64,000 nt of DNA from Cytospora piceicola (Eukaryota; Ascomycota; Sordariomycetes; Diaporthales; Cytosporaceae). The stretch is from positions 186,001 to 250,000 of the forward strand of contig JALQBC010000014.1 in NCBI GenBank assembly GCA_023375675.1, in the 5' to 3' direction. The translations under genes were made by a program, and so were the position numbers. Position 1 is the first letter of the stretch, and the number at the start of each line of letters is the position of its first letter. The notes under the pieces are model-generated. The model saw only the letters and a list, made by a program, of their open reading frames with translations. It was not told where the DNA came from and did not search any database. Shown here one piece after another: positions 1 to 13,556 of the stretch.

Positions 1-2460
1 AGTGAATATTTGCTTATTACTGTTTCTCACGTCTGCATCATTAAGTTGACGTGCCCGAGCTTTCTACCGAGCGGCCTATGCCGCAGCCATGTGGGCTGCC
101 TGGTAACAACGGAGGATCGCTACCAAAAACGAGCTCTGCACCCATGACCCAAACAGCCAAAGGAGACACCACAATAATAAAGCTGTGGGCTGGTCTGGTC
201 CGAGTGTGGCGTACGGATCCGTACAGTGTCGATGGCTCGGAGCCGTCCGTCCGTCCGAGCGTCTTATACAATGGTTTCCCCGCGAGGTCTTCTACTGTGA
301 TGTTATGGAGCACATGCAATCCTCAGCAAGAGGCAAAGTCGCAAAGTTGTTAGAACTAAAGGTTTCTATCGCCCGTGATTATTCGTAAGTGGACAGGGCC
401 GTGGCTGTGGAGCTTGATATTGTTTCCCAAGGTTGTGAGGCCTGCGACATCACCTTTGGTACGCATTCTCTGCAGGTTGAGCAGATCATCCAAGTATAGT
501 TGTCGTAATTGTGACACAGCCCTTGATTATTGACAGCGATGCCACGAAGACCCCCCCACGCAGATTTACCAGGATGATGTCGAAGTTGCTCCACGGCAGT
601 CAACATACTGTTTCCATGGCTCGGCTGCCGGCGCGCTATTGTTTAATATTATTTTTAACACTGAAGCATGACATCGACGCCGGACAAGGGGACGCAGGCC
701 GGGCGGGCTCCAAGCCTAACCCAGCCAGCCCTACCTAGGTGAGGTCTGGTCCCGTCCCCTCCTCCTTGTCGTCTCCATTCTGTCTCACATATTGGGTCTC
801 GGGGGCGATGCGATATCAAGCCGCCTCGTCCCTTTCCAGGACTCTCGCCCGAGACCGGGGCCTGTACGCTCTGGCACCCGGAGGAAGCTCCCGGGCCCGG
901 GAACTCGGAACAAAGGTCCCAACGACGCGGAAGGGGCTCGAGAGCGGCGCTTCTGGAAAACCGCCCCCGCCCCCCCGGTACAATGCCCAGGCAGTGTACC
1001 CAGAGGTCTTGCCCTTCGAAGCTTCCATTCTAGTTTCTGTGCAGGGATTGTGGAAGCTTCCTGCAAGCTTCCTGGCGGTGCCGACACGCCAGCACCAAAA
1101 TTGCACATGCATGTTGGCGTTCCGGACGAATGGTATCAAAAATGATACGCATACGTACGCATGAGCAACATGTCGAGGTTACGTGGCAAAACCGACAACT
1201 CCATGAACAGTCCGCGTGTCCCTTGCTGCAGCCTGCTTCCAACGTCACCTCGTATCAACACCGCGCACGGCATCATCCCCTACGGCACAGTGTTGTGGAC
1301 AGCCACCTTGGTGATGCTCCGTTCTTCATCATGGATGCTATTTGGCCGCCGAGCCACCCTTGGTCCGACCGGAGATTTCATCGACTGAGCCACCACCAAA
1401 CCCAGAAATGACGAGGCACGACCCTGGGTCGCCAAGATCCTCGGGACACTCTGCGTGGGATGACAAGGGGTCGCATGAAACTGAAGCCCACAAGGCAGAT
1501 GAGCATGGCTCGAGGCATGGCCTGGCTCGTTCTGTACGAGCACCAGATCAGGAAGATGCCATTTCTGCCATGCAGGTTTGAGATGAATATTGACAATAGT
1601 ATAGATGATAGACCCCGAAGATGACGACGACGACCTCCAGATATCGTGGCCAACTGCTCCATATGCTGGGTCTGCTGGGTCTGCTGGGTCTGTTCCCTCC
1701 CAGTATAGCAGTTGGAATCATTCAAAGTTGCATTATAGGACTACGCAAGTACCTTTGCACGGAAGAAGGCCATTGTGCGTGCAAGTCTAGACAATACTTG
1801 GAACAAATGATGATGTGGCATCCTAGGGTAACCTAGCAGAGTCTATCGCAGTAACCATGGATGCCATGCTGGTCGAGGGTCGTCTGATGTCTTGCTATGG
1901 GATTTCTCCGGGCCTCCGCCGGAGATATACATATTATAGGGATTACGGAGTATAGATCCGTACGTGGCGCACAAATAGGTCGTGCGTTAAGGCCCGGGAT
2001 AGTCCTACTTCGACGTTTACAGTAATTGTACTTTATACGTATGTTTTATATGGCAGTGGACATTATGCCCTGTTGGCTTTGTTCATTCAAAGCCGCTTTG
2101 ATCGCGAAACAGCGAGCACTGTCCAATGTACTTGGTAGATACATATGATACATATAAATCCTGGGCGAGCACACTCACTACATTAGGTACGTAGGTACTT
2201 AGTAGGTACAAGAGCAGTTCAAGGCCCTGGGTTTGATTTCTGAAACATTCAAGAGGCCTGACATGTGCTCATTTAGTTCAAGACGCAGTCGAGTTTAGAA
2301 GATGTTCCAGATGTGCACATCAAAACAACTGGGTCTGGATACACACACCTGAAGGAAGTGAAGGGTCGTTGGTGTTGTCTCATAAAACAGCCGCATCCCC
2401 GTTTGGGTAAGGCGCGTGTCTGCCAGTTGATGAGAGGACTTGGCAGGTCGGGAAGCTCCG

Positions 2461-2507
2461 AAGACTGATGACTGAAGTCTGAAGTCTGAAGACTGAAGTC
2501 TGAAGAA
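2461..2507. repeat. Imperfect heptamer repeat, unit TGAAGTC/TGAAGAC
   Basis: About six imperfect copies of a 7-bp unit (TGAAGTC, TGAAGAC, TGATGAC) run in tandem. It is non-coding and lies just before a second, unrelated heptamer array. Confidence 0.75.
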
Positions 2508-2540
2508 GTGCACTGTAGTGAGCTAATACTGTGGTAAGTG

Positions 2541-2614
2541 TACCCAGTACCCACTACCCAGTACCCACTACCCACTACCCAGTACCCATTACCCACTACC
2601 CAGTACCCAGCACC
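2541..2614. repeat. Tandem heptamer array, units CCCAGTA and CCCACTA
   Basis: About ten copies of a 7-bp unit alternate between CCCAGTA and CCCACTA with few deviations. The C-rich strand recalls degenerate telomere-like repeats, but the unit is 7 bp and is not the canonical CCCTAA. Confidence 0.85.
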
Positions 2615-3010
2615 CCGGCTGCCAGTCTGCCAGTACGGTGAACGATGGCCGAGGCCCCTGCGGGCGACTGCCGGTGTTATGTAAGCATTCAGTCTTTTTA
2701 CTCTTCACTCTACCGTCTAACTGTGTGTACCCAGTACTGCCTCCGGAGCCGATCGCGGGGCATTAAGCTTAATGAGGTAATCCATGAACACAGCAAATTG
2801 CCGAAGCTCACCGGTTTTGCATCATGATCCTAACTTAACCTTATCACCACAAGCTCAACCTCCCTCCCAGACTTGTTTGTGTAACCCGCCTGTTCTTTGA
2901 TCGACATCACATTTGTTGGAACCCATCTTGTATCATCGTCTGAACTCTTTCTTTCGATCTGGGCCGCTAGCAAGAGAGCTGGAGATCGATCGAGTGGTGC
3001 CCCGCCAGGT

Positions 3011-3050
3011 GACTTGACTTGACTTGACTTAACCTGACTTGACTTGACTC
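3011..3050. repeat. (GACTT)n pentamer array upstream of the CIA2-like gene
   Basis: Eight near-perfect GACTT units, one of them changed to AACCT, end about 135 bp before the start codon at 3187. The array therefore probably lies in the promoter or 5' leader of that gene. Confidence 0.85.
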
Positions 3051-3186
3051 GATTCGGGACTGACGGGACGCTTACCAAGAAGCTTCCCTCCTGTCATTTC
3101 ACTCGACCTGCATCGACTGCTTCATCTAAATTCATCGTCGTCCTTAGCTCCACAGCCACACAGGAACATACCTATCCCAGCACATC

Positions 3187-4130
3187 ATGGCAGAACTTCA
3201 AAACGCCAACCCCACCATCATTAACCTTTCGGAGCTTCCCACCCGGCGCCGCCAGAAGGGTGCTCCCCAGAGTTACAACGATGAACTCACTGCCTTCACC
3301 CCCCGCGCCCCGCACTGGGACAAGCATTCTTCAGATATCTTTGGGGGGAGTGGGAGTGAGACCGAGTCTGATGCTTCCTATGCGGGCGATCCCATCGATG
3401 AGCAAGAGATTTACGGTAAGGACGCAAAAACTTTCCTCTTTCGGATGTCTTGTGTTTTGAAGGTTATGCCCCGGCCCAAGTCCACGGTGCTTCTTCTGTC
3501 GCGAACAATGCGTTTCGGCATTGTGGTCCTCCCTCATACAGTATGCATAGCATTACAAAGATGAGACATATCCCGCTGGCATCCCGGCGGTTTCAAACTA
3601 TGTACCGCGATTTCAATGTTGGCAGCCGAAACAGATCATGATCTAAATTTGGCGACGTTGTCTACGGTTGTCCCGGGAAAGTTTAATCAGGGACATCAAA
3701 CAACTAACGTCTCACAGATCTGATCTCAACCGTTGCCGACCCGGAGCACCCTCTAACCCTCGGTCAGCTTGCCGTCGTCAATCTACAGGATATCCGCATC
3801 CATCCCTCGCCACGCCCGGGAGTAGGTCCTGATCTTGACACGGTGACTACCGTGACGGTTGACTTGACCCCGACCGTCAACCACTGCAGTCTGGCTACGA
3901 TCATCGGCCTTGCAGTGCGAGTACGCCTGGAGTCCTGCCTGCCGCCAAACTACAGGGTCGACGTCGCCATGAAGGACGGCTCCCATGCCCAGGATGACCA
4001 GGTCAACAAGCAGCTCGCTGACAAGGAGCGTGTGGCTGCGGCACTGGAGAACGACACGCTCAAGCGGACGCTTGATACTATGATGGAGACCTGCGTCAAC
4101 GGTTATGCCAGTGATATGGATACGGACTGA
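3187..4130 (+). CDS. CIA2: MIP18-family Fe-S targeting protein (CIA2/CIAO2B-like)
   Basis: Two exons (3187-3415, 3718-4130) with a 302-bp intron (GTAAGG donor, CTAAC branch site, CACAG acceptor) encode 213 aa. The splice rebuilds the family motif EIYDLISTVADPEHPLTLGQL. Other conserved blocks are PTVNHCSLATIIGL, with the invariant cysteine at residue 133, and NKQLADKERVAAALEN near the C-terminus. In the family, this protein joins the cytosolic iron-sulfur assembly targeting complex with Cia1 and Met18/MMS19 and hands 4Fe-4S clusters to DNA polymerases, helicases and similar apoproteins. The N-terminal 70 residues are polar and fungus-specific, which explains why it is longer than human CIAO2B (163 aa). 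The first ATG of the frame was used. The intron is rather long for a fungus, but no coding alternative was found inside it. Confidence 0.93.
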
Positions 4131-5465
4131 GCGACGTTGCGAATCAAGTCCAAACTCGAGCCGACCCTCTAAGGATGAGCGGCGCGCTGGTTGGAGACCT
4201 CAATGGCAGCCTCGCGGTTGCCTCGGCCACGTACTGGGGTTTACGATGCACATGGCTGCATACACTCAACATACGCTTGAGTCCTGGGGTCCTATTAGTT
4301 GGAAATGCCGGTGTAGCCGAATCTGCAGTACTTTTGTATGAATCTGCAGTATGACGAGGCTAGGCGTTTGCTTGTGCGGACAGCAGGAACACGAATACAG
4401 TGGGATCCTGTCCCATGAAGTGCTTCAAGTATGAGGGTCCTGTCCCTTGAGGAGACTCGCCATTTCGAAGGATGGTGTCTTTGCCAGGCGGTTTCTGTGG
4501 ATCAGTGGCAGGAAGCTTCGAGTTGGTCGCAGGATTCAGGACTGAACCCAGGAGTTGGGTGTTGCAGTGTTGCAAACAGCCCGAGCAAGAGCCAGTATTA
4601 GTGAATTAGCAGCTGTTTCGAGATGAGTGTGGACAACTTGGTGATGTGGGACGGTGTCGTTCCTCGGGGGGTGTAGAGGAGTACAGTAATCTCTGTGACT
4701 CAGATGCGTCGTCCCTTCTGCGGCTGCCGCGCGTGGAAGAATGTTGGTGGTTCCTCAATGTCCACATCAAAGAGAACATTACACAGGCTTAGGGGCTCTA
4801 CGACCCCAAGTGCTTCCTTTTTATTGATTAGCAAGTGATTAGCAAGCTGGATGACACTGACCGGTCGAGAAAAAACAATACCAAACCAAATTCATCACTC
4901 CACCGCGAATCCGACGCTGTCAAGTCCAACCGCATACATCGTACCAGAGAGAGCCAGACTCTGGTACGCTAATACACGCATACGCATGCTTGTGGCACAT
5001 ATTTCCCGACACGTAAATGCTGGCTATATTATGGTACTAACACTGCACAGTTTCAGTATACCATACCAACCCAATGATGTTTGATTTCCGTTTTCGTGTA
5101 GCACACTTCCTAAGCAAGTCCAAGCCTTTTTCCACATGTAGGCTGCTTTTCCTGCCCCGGGACTTTTGCCCGCCCTGAAAGAAGCAGCTTGAGCCTATAT
5201 GTGGAAGGGCACACCTCGTTTATGATGCATCTGTACCACCGAAGAACTCTGATGGATGAAATTATCGTGGATCAACCGCCTCAACTGTGTTGTTCTATCC
5301 ACGCCTGACACCGACAGTGGTTTCCCGGCTGCAGCCATGGCGCTCTCCAAACCTGTCGCGTGCAGACGAACAATGGCTAAATACTAAGCGAGGACTCATG
5401 TGAAATACACTGCATTAGCCAGCCAGGAGGATGACCATCTTCATCCTTCTAGCTAACTCGAGTAT

Positions 5466-5478
5466 GGGGGGGGGGGGG
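5466..5478. repeat. Poly-G run (13 G)
   Basis: Uninterrupted G13 homopolymer in intergenic DNA. Its length may be unreliable in sequencing. Confidence 0.85.
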
Positions 5479-6076
5479 TTGAGCACCGCGGAACCTCACC
5501 GCACGCACATGAAGCCGAAAAGAAAGTGCAGAGTCACAAGCCAAGGACTCCCCCTCCCCCAACCCCTTCATATCCGGACTGACCGTCAGACGTCCGAGTA
5601 CGTACTGTTGACAACCTTGGGATCCCTTGCAGTTCACCGGCCACAGAAAGCAGAAAGGCCTACATATACACATGCATACATGATGTGCACGGGAATGTAC
5701 GGACCAATAGCGAGGCTTGCCCTCTTCCAGCCCACACGGCCTCGGCGGTATCCACTAGCTTCTCTTCTTTCTTACCCCAGAGAGTTCCAAGGTGGCCCCC
5801 CCCCTCCCCCGGGCCCGCCTGCATCAGGAGGGTTGCCGAGCGTTTTCCCCTAGAAAGAAAGAAGAGAGAACGTTCGCTCGTGGTCTGTTCTTCCCGCCGC
5901 CCTTGCTTGACTGTCACAGCCCCCAAGCCCCTCGCCGGTGGGGTACCATGTAAGTGGGTGGCACATACATGGTTCGGGGGGGGTCAGTGTGAGGGGGTTT
6001 ACCCGACCGAAATTCCTCCGTAAGGTCTGCCTCTTCGGAGCTAAGGAGGTGCTGACGACACAGCCCTGGGGAAATT

Positions 6077-6106
6077 GGGAGGGGGGGTGGAGAGGGGAGG
6101 GGGGGG
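6077..6106 (+). repeat. G-rich tract with G-quadruplex pattern
   Basis: Within 30 bases there are four separated runs of at least three G (GGG, G7, G4, G8) with short A or TGGAGA spacers. This fits the usual G3+N1-7 quadruplex rule on the + strand. It lies between two gene 3' ends. Confidence 0.7.
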
Positions 6107-6204
6107 ATCGAGGCGATCATGCCGAGCTGAAGCCACAAGTAAGTATCATACATGTAGTGGCGTGAACCAGTCCAATGCATGCAGGCATGTAAGAGCGTTG
6201 GTCA

Positions 6205-6230
6205 TGCGTGCGTGCGTGCGTGTGTGTGTG
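6205..6230. repeat. GTGC/GTGT microsatellite
   Basis: Tandem GTGC units pass directly into a GT dinucleotide run. Confidence 0.75.
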
Positions 6231-6821
6231 CTTAGGGTTCAACTAAGCCATCCTTGGTGGTCTACGGCAGAATACTCTAGCCTCGAAGCCTGCGAATGAG
6301 GGACAAGCTCGCCAGCGACCGCAAACACCAACGGGTAAGCGATGGCACCGTAGCATCAGCGAGCATGCAGCCTTGGGCGTCCCAACAATGAGCGGATTCG
6401 CTTGGCTTCGGATGTACATACACTACCTCCAAATCTCTCGTGTCCATGGAAGCACGTTGGTCCTTTTCTGGAAGGGTGTTCGCCACGATCTTGTGGCATG
6501 GGACTTTTTTTTCTCTTGGCGGCAACTTCAATTCTGACTGAAGTTGTATTAATGTGACGAGTATCAGATGGTATCATGATGCGTACGTAGGTCTACTACC
6601 CTCGAGACCCGTCATTGTTTTCCTTACACACGGAGGACAATGATGTGGCGTTCCCTCACGCCTGCGGCGCGGGTTTATTCGTCTGAGCGCTGCCGTCCTG
6701 AGCCATTTCCCTCCCAAACTCCAACTGCCGTGCGACTCGATACTTTCATGTGAACCAATGTTCCAACTACACGGCGGATGATCCGAGCGCCCTGTTCAAA
6801 CAGGGGCACCTCCGACCTCTC

Positions 6822-9800
6822 TTAGATCTCACCCAGGGTTCCGCTCTCCACCAGATCTTGGTAGAACTCGGGCTCTAGGAACTTGGCGACGGAGACGTCT
6901 TCGCTTAGTCCCTTCCTCCTGCGCGTCTTGAGCACGAAGTCGCGGGCTGTCGCCTGTGCGCTGGCGGGCTGCAAAGGCCTGATAACGATGTCCCTGTCGA
7001 GGGGGTCGCCCGGCACGATGCTCCATCTGTCGAACACCAGAGAGAGCATGGCGCCCTCCGTGTTGATTCGCAGGTCGGTCTCGAAGCCGAACGAATCGAT
7101 GACGGGGATCAGCCCGTTGACACGGTACAGCGGGGTGCCAACGATCGGCCCGTCGCTTAGCACATGGCCCCGGCGCCTCGCCAGGAACGTGTACAAGGAC
7201 GATACTGCGTCCTGGGTGCCCGTCATGGAGACCGAGTACAGGGGTTCCATCAGGCGGGGAGACGCCATCAGGAATGAGGAGTAGCACGCTCGCCGGGATG
7301 TGGGAATGACTTGCCCACCTCCCCGGAAGATCGCTTCGGGCGCCAGTGATATGTCTGTGATTTTGAACAGTGTGTTGCGTATGGCTGCAGTTCATGTTAG
7401 CTGGGGGCACAATTGCAGGTATGTAGCGTGTCACAAAATGGCGACGGGAAAGATGGGCGGATGCGTAAGAGAGGCAAGCTGCAAGGGGCTTGACAAGGGG
7501 GTTGTTTGTTGGTGTGGCCGCGAACACATGGCCCGCGGGTGCCGCCTCTCGTTTTGGGCGTTAGGTAGTGTGCAGCAAATGAGCACCAACTCGCTGCACC
7601 GTTGACACTGATCAAGCAGTGGATAAGCACCCTTGCAGCGTATTCAACCGTTATCGTTTTGAGAAGGTGACTGTCACCATGCCGGATTTTGACCGGCAGT
7701 GACCACGAGAAGCGACATCAACACGTGGGGTGATAATCGTTTGGACTTGGCTTTCAGAGAAGGATATGCACTTACGCTCTTCACAGAGTGGACCCTCTCG
7801 AGTGGCCCAGCTAAATCCCTGACGGATTGGTTCTTTCACGGTGTTGAGAAGCCTCTTATCCACCTATTGCAAATCAAGTTAGCCGGTTGTCCGGAAGGAA
7901 CTCGAGCTTACGGCGTGCAGACTTTCTGACAGCCCACTACACCGCTAACGGCGGAATGCCATGCTCGCTGCATTGATCAACAAGGAATCTTGGCCATGTA
8001 CTTACCTCTCCAGGGAGGGTATCATCCTGCAGAACATTGGGGCCCATTTCGTCTGGACCAAAGGCCCAGATGCTTCTTGCAGCCAACTTGTCCCATTCGT
8101 ACTTTTCTTCGAAGAATTTGGCGATCTTGCGAATTGGTTCCTTGATGCTCACAGAACCGGATTCGATATCCCTTGCCACGCCGTCTTCTAATGGCTCAGC
8201 CACCATTGTAATCTTGTTCTTCTTGTTAGGGGTTATGGCGTAGCATTTCGTGTGAGACTGCTCGACGACCGTCTCGCAGAACCGAGTAACAGGATCAGAG
8301 ACCTTGATCTCCATGTCTGCGTACAGTCGTCGCAAATCATGTAGCACGCAGTCCATATAGAGCTCGCCTGTCCCCAGGATGACATGTTCTCCGGACTCTT
8401 CCACCTTTGTAGTGATCAGTGGGTAGCTCTTGTTGATCTTTCGTATGCCGTCAAGCATCTTGGGAAGCTCGGACGGATTTATTGGCTCGACAGCGACCTT
8501 CAGGACGGATTCTGTGAAGTGGGTAACGGGCTTGAAGATGTGGGCGTCTTCATCATCCTCGAACCGCTTGTCCACGATCGTGGCAGACTTGACGATGGAG
8601 TTGTCGACACCACCAAGCAGCACCCAACTGCCCGCTGGCACACCATCCACTGGGATATTATACCTTGTCTCTGCAATCCAAACGTCCGATATCCTTGCCA
8701 TGGCCATGTCTTCTTCGTCGTCAAGGGAATAGCCCTCGCCCAGGACGCGGACCTCTGCACCCGGTCGTGCGATACCGCTCAGGACGCGACCAAAGGAGTA
8801 GAAGGATTTAGCATCTGAAGAGTTGAACAGTTTTGTGACATGCATGACCAATGGTCCATTTTGATCGCAGTTCTTCATAGACTCGGCAACCTTGGTGTCT
8901 AATGGGCCGGTGTAGTACCGTTCCAGATTCCTCTGCGCTGCCTCAACTGGTGATGGAATGTGCTGGACGACCATGTCGACAAAACCTGTAGATGGGCCAA
9001 AGAACTGCTCGCAGGCCAACTTCAGTAGAACCTTGGCATCCATCTTGTACTGCGATGGCTTCAGTGAAATCCCGAGAGTGCTCAATGTAACCTTGAGCTC
9101 CTCGGGACTCTTGCCGATCGTGTGAGAGTAGAGTTTGTAGATCGGTTCCAAGACAAAGGTGAGGAATGACCTCTTGGCTCCCTCCTCGACGGCTTTCCTG
9201 GTAAAAGAGCGCTTCTTCGGGTTGAAGAAGACGTCACCCCATAACCGGCGGGCGAACTCGTCCGTGTTGACACCTCCAAAGCTGTCCGAGTACATCTTCG
9301 CAAAGGATTGTAGTGTGAAGCACCAGCCCATATCAGCACATGCAAAGAGGACATTGCCCTTTTCTGGGCTCAGCCGCCTCTGCTCCCCCTTCCCAGGTAC
9401 TGTATTCTCAATGACGGTGTTGACCTCCTCCACAACGTGCTTCAGCTTGAAGTATGCATCATTTGGCGGCAGTTTCAGCTCCAGGATGAGTCGGTCCATT
9501 TTGTTGATTATAAGCGTCAGGGGCAAGTCCTCGAGCACCGCGTGCCTGATTATCTGCTCTGTGTTGACCTGCACACCCTCCACAACGTCCACCACTAGGC
9601 AGACACCATCGACTAATCGTAGTGACGCAGCGACCTCGTCCACGAAGTTGACATGTCCGGGGGTGTCGATAACGTTCACCAGGTGTGATTTTCCCTTCGT
9701 ACTCTGTAGCACAAGACTCATGGGTGATGCTTTGACGGAGAGTCCTCGGTCCCTCTCGATAACGTGCACGTCGGTGTATCGCATCTGCTCGTCGCGGTTC

Positions 9801-10429
9801 TTGCCGGTCCTTTTCTCTAATCGATCCGTTATATCGTGGGTCTCCAGAACCAGCATGTCCATGAACGCCGTCTTTCCGTGGTGTAGATGCCCAGCCAGTG
9901 CAACATTTCGTGTCTGTTCCGGAAAGTTCATGAGGTCTGTCATGAAACCTCTATCGAAGAAGACCGGGGGTAGGTCGGCTTCCTCCACGGTGAATTTCTT
10001 CTGCTCCACAGGTGCGACGATGGGCTCGCTCAGGGGTTGCGCATCTTCTTCTTGTACCATCGTCTCGACTCCTTCTCCATATACTTGAGCTGCTGTCGGG
10101 TAGTATTGTTTGTCTTCGTGGAGCACAACCGCATTCGATGGGCCATCTATTGCCAAGCGCAGCGTTAGCAAGCTCCTGAGAGCTTCCCAGGGTGGCCTTG
10201 ATCCTTCTTACCGTCTATCTCCATCAGCTCCTGGCCCGCGGCCTCTTGCTCGCCCTCTGCGTACTCGTCATCGTAGACGTAATCCCCCGCGTCCACGCCA
10301 TGCTGGGATTCTTCCTCTGATGCTTCAGCTTCCTCGCCGATAAAGTTGCCGAATCTAGACGAATTGTCAGTTGAAAGCACATCGCTGAAGAGCGAGAGAC
10401 GTGGCTTACTCATCGTAGAGGTCATCCAT
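6822..10429 (-). CDS. SNU114: U5 snRNP GTPase Snu114 (EFTUD2 orthologue)
   Basis: Five exons (10429-10410, 10354-10212, 10146-8006, 7863-7776, 7384-6822) encode 984 aa, against 972 aa for human EFTUD2. The 20-nt first exon splices to give [15 protein letters not shown], the conserved N-terminus, followed by an acidic stretch. The EF-2-like GTPase domain follows: P-loop GHLHHGKT at 140-147, DTPGH at 215-219 and NKMD at 269-272. Later come the EF-2 domain II-V blocks, including [27 protein letters not shown] and, near the C-terminus, [16 protein letters not shown]. In the family, Snu114 sits in the U5 snRNP and tri-snRNP and works with Brr2 and Prp8 in spliceosome activation and disassembly. 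The last intron (391 bp) is long; its branch site GCTAAC and the junction reading GPLCEEPIRN support it. Transcribed divergently from the thiolase gene. Confidence 0.96.
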
Positions 10430-10925
10430 GGCGACTGTAGGTAAGGTGGGTGAAATAACCTTTAAAAGAGTCCTAGAAAGTGGGTTGAAGAGCAGCAGTA
10501 AGGAAGATACGCGCCAGGCTTGGTCGCGGTCGAGCTACCTACGGCATCTCAAATTTCGGCAAGGCTGAAGCTTCCGCCACACTGCCAAGACGTAGCACTG
10601 CTCTGATTGGCTGTTGGATGTGGCGCAAGCCAGAGCGCCACTTCAGAGGTACTTACGTACTAACTACCCCGAACTCGGCTGCCAATGTGGATTTCGACAA
10701 TGTTAATCTGACAGATCTGTTGTTGGCTGCAAGTGTGGTTCGAGTCTGTTGTATCCACACCGCAAATCAACGGAATTTGATTGCATTGTGCGCATAAACA
10801 GCTTCGCAATCTTGACAGACAATCTAAGACGCTCACCAGCTTGTTTCCCAACAGCGTCCTTGTCATCCCGTCCTGCCACACTTCCAGCTTGTCGAGAAGC
10901 TCTTTCAAAGAAACATCCTCTCATC
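10430..10925. promoter_or_regulatory. Shared divergent promoter region SNU114 / ERG10
   Basis: Only 496 bp separate the two start codons, so both 5' leaders and core promoters must lie here. No clear TATA box or named factor site was recognised. Confidence 0.6.
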
Positions 10926-12315
<1,390 letters not shown>

Positions 12316-13556
12316 GCGGATGCTAGCATTGACAGCATTGGACAGTCCTTCTGGTAGACTTGGCACATGGGCTTGGGGAACATGATAGCGACGGCCCCTT
12401 CGTTGCATGATTACATACAAAACGTTTAATAGATCATCTTTAGCTGGACGGCTATCCTTACCTGGTTAAGCCCAAGGCCTTCCTCTTCAACGATTCACTG
12501 ATATGTTAGACATGGAACTGAGACTGCCAGAAATGACTGCTCAATGGCAACTGCGCGGCTTGCAACGTCTTCCCGCAGAATCCTCCCAACCACAGAGTTA
12601 ACATTCTGGAGCCGGAGTATTAGTTGTTAGGCTTTGCCTGTCCTCAATGTTGGCCTACAACACAGTAAGCTCAGAATTATGTTAATATCTCTCGAGGGGC
12701 AACTTACAAAAGACCTCCAAATGCGGCGTTTGGAGATCCCTGACCCCTTAACAAGACGAGTCAGACTTGTCGGATAGGTGCCAGCTTCGACAAAGTTGAC
12801 CACGAGAGTATGTCCGTTCACAGAGTGGGAAGTGACACCCAGTTGAAGCTAATCTCAACAAGTCCAACACCGTTCTGTTATTTCCCAGTTCTTGAAATAT
12901 ATACTTTGTTTCCTCGGGGGTTAGGGCGTAAGCTTCAACCGACGACAGATTCACATGAATCTTCCAAGTGGAGCGCAACGGCAAAAATGGAGCAAAAAAT
13001 AGAGCAAAAATTATGAACATGCAACACCGGGTATTCGCTGGTCGTCACCGACCCAACTACTAATCCAGCCCTCAGCGGCTTGTCTATGGGAGAGCGGACG
13101 GGATCCCGAATTTTCCACTGGGTATGGTCGCATGTACTAAAATTTGTGTGAGAGGTGTATATATCCTCTATGCCAGACCTCGTCCGGACGAGTTGGAAAC
13201 CAAGCACGAAAACACTACACCCGCCGCCCACGACGTCAACATGTCAATACATACTAATATTTTTAACACTTTTCAGAGCAAATCAGGGGAAACACCGTCC
13301 TAATATCACATGAGGAAACTCTAAGCAAATCGTGGTCTGGCCTAGAGGACCGACTGTGGTTCCAAGCCACCCTGTATGGTAATCAGTCAACAACATATCA
13401 CTGACAGAGAAGAACCAGACACTATTCCATGTGCGGAAAATTCATTTCCTCATTTCAGAATCAGTAGCTACCGTAAGCCGCTCTTTCTCATACCGCATCT
13501 TTCAGTCATCACTCGTCAAACCCCCCATAACTGATGTCCCATTGGCACTGATCGAT
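12316..13556. other. Intergenic between convergent ERG10 and secreted-protein gene
   Basis: This 1.2-kb stretch contains only the two 3' flanks. Nothing coding or structural was recognised. Confidence 0.6.

Larger units (their letters stand above)
1..3186. other. Intergenic, no gene recognised
   Basis: No reading frame here resembles a known family or shows a convincing exon structure; the open frames are short and overlap on both strands. The stretch holds short tandem repeats at about 2461-2507, 2541-2614 and 3011-3050, which are listed separately. The last few hundred bases should contain the promoter and leader of the CIA2-like gene that starts at 3187. Confidence 0.6.
4131..6821. other. 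Intergenic between CIA2-like and SNU114 3' ends
   Basis: This 2.7-kb stretch holds the 3' sides of two convergent genes. No gene is recognisable. It contains a G13 run at 5466-5478, a G-rich segment at 6077-6106 and a GTGC/GTGT microsatellite at 6205-6230. The open frames at 5431-6180 are low-complexity and overlap on both strands, so they were not called. Confidence 0.6.

Noticed and set aside
2461..2614. Possible CRISPR-like or telomere-like array
   Set aside because: The units are 7 bp with no unique spacers and differ from TTAGGG/CCCTAA. These are simple tandem repeats in a eukaryotic genome.
9159..10088. 309-codon plus-strand open frame
   Set aside because: Antisense to SNU114 exon 3; serine/threonine-rich with no family resemblance.
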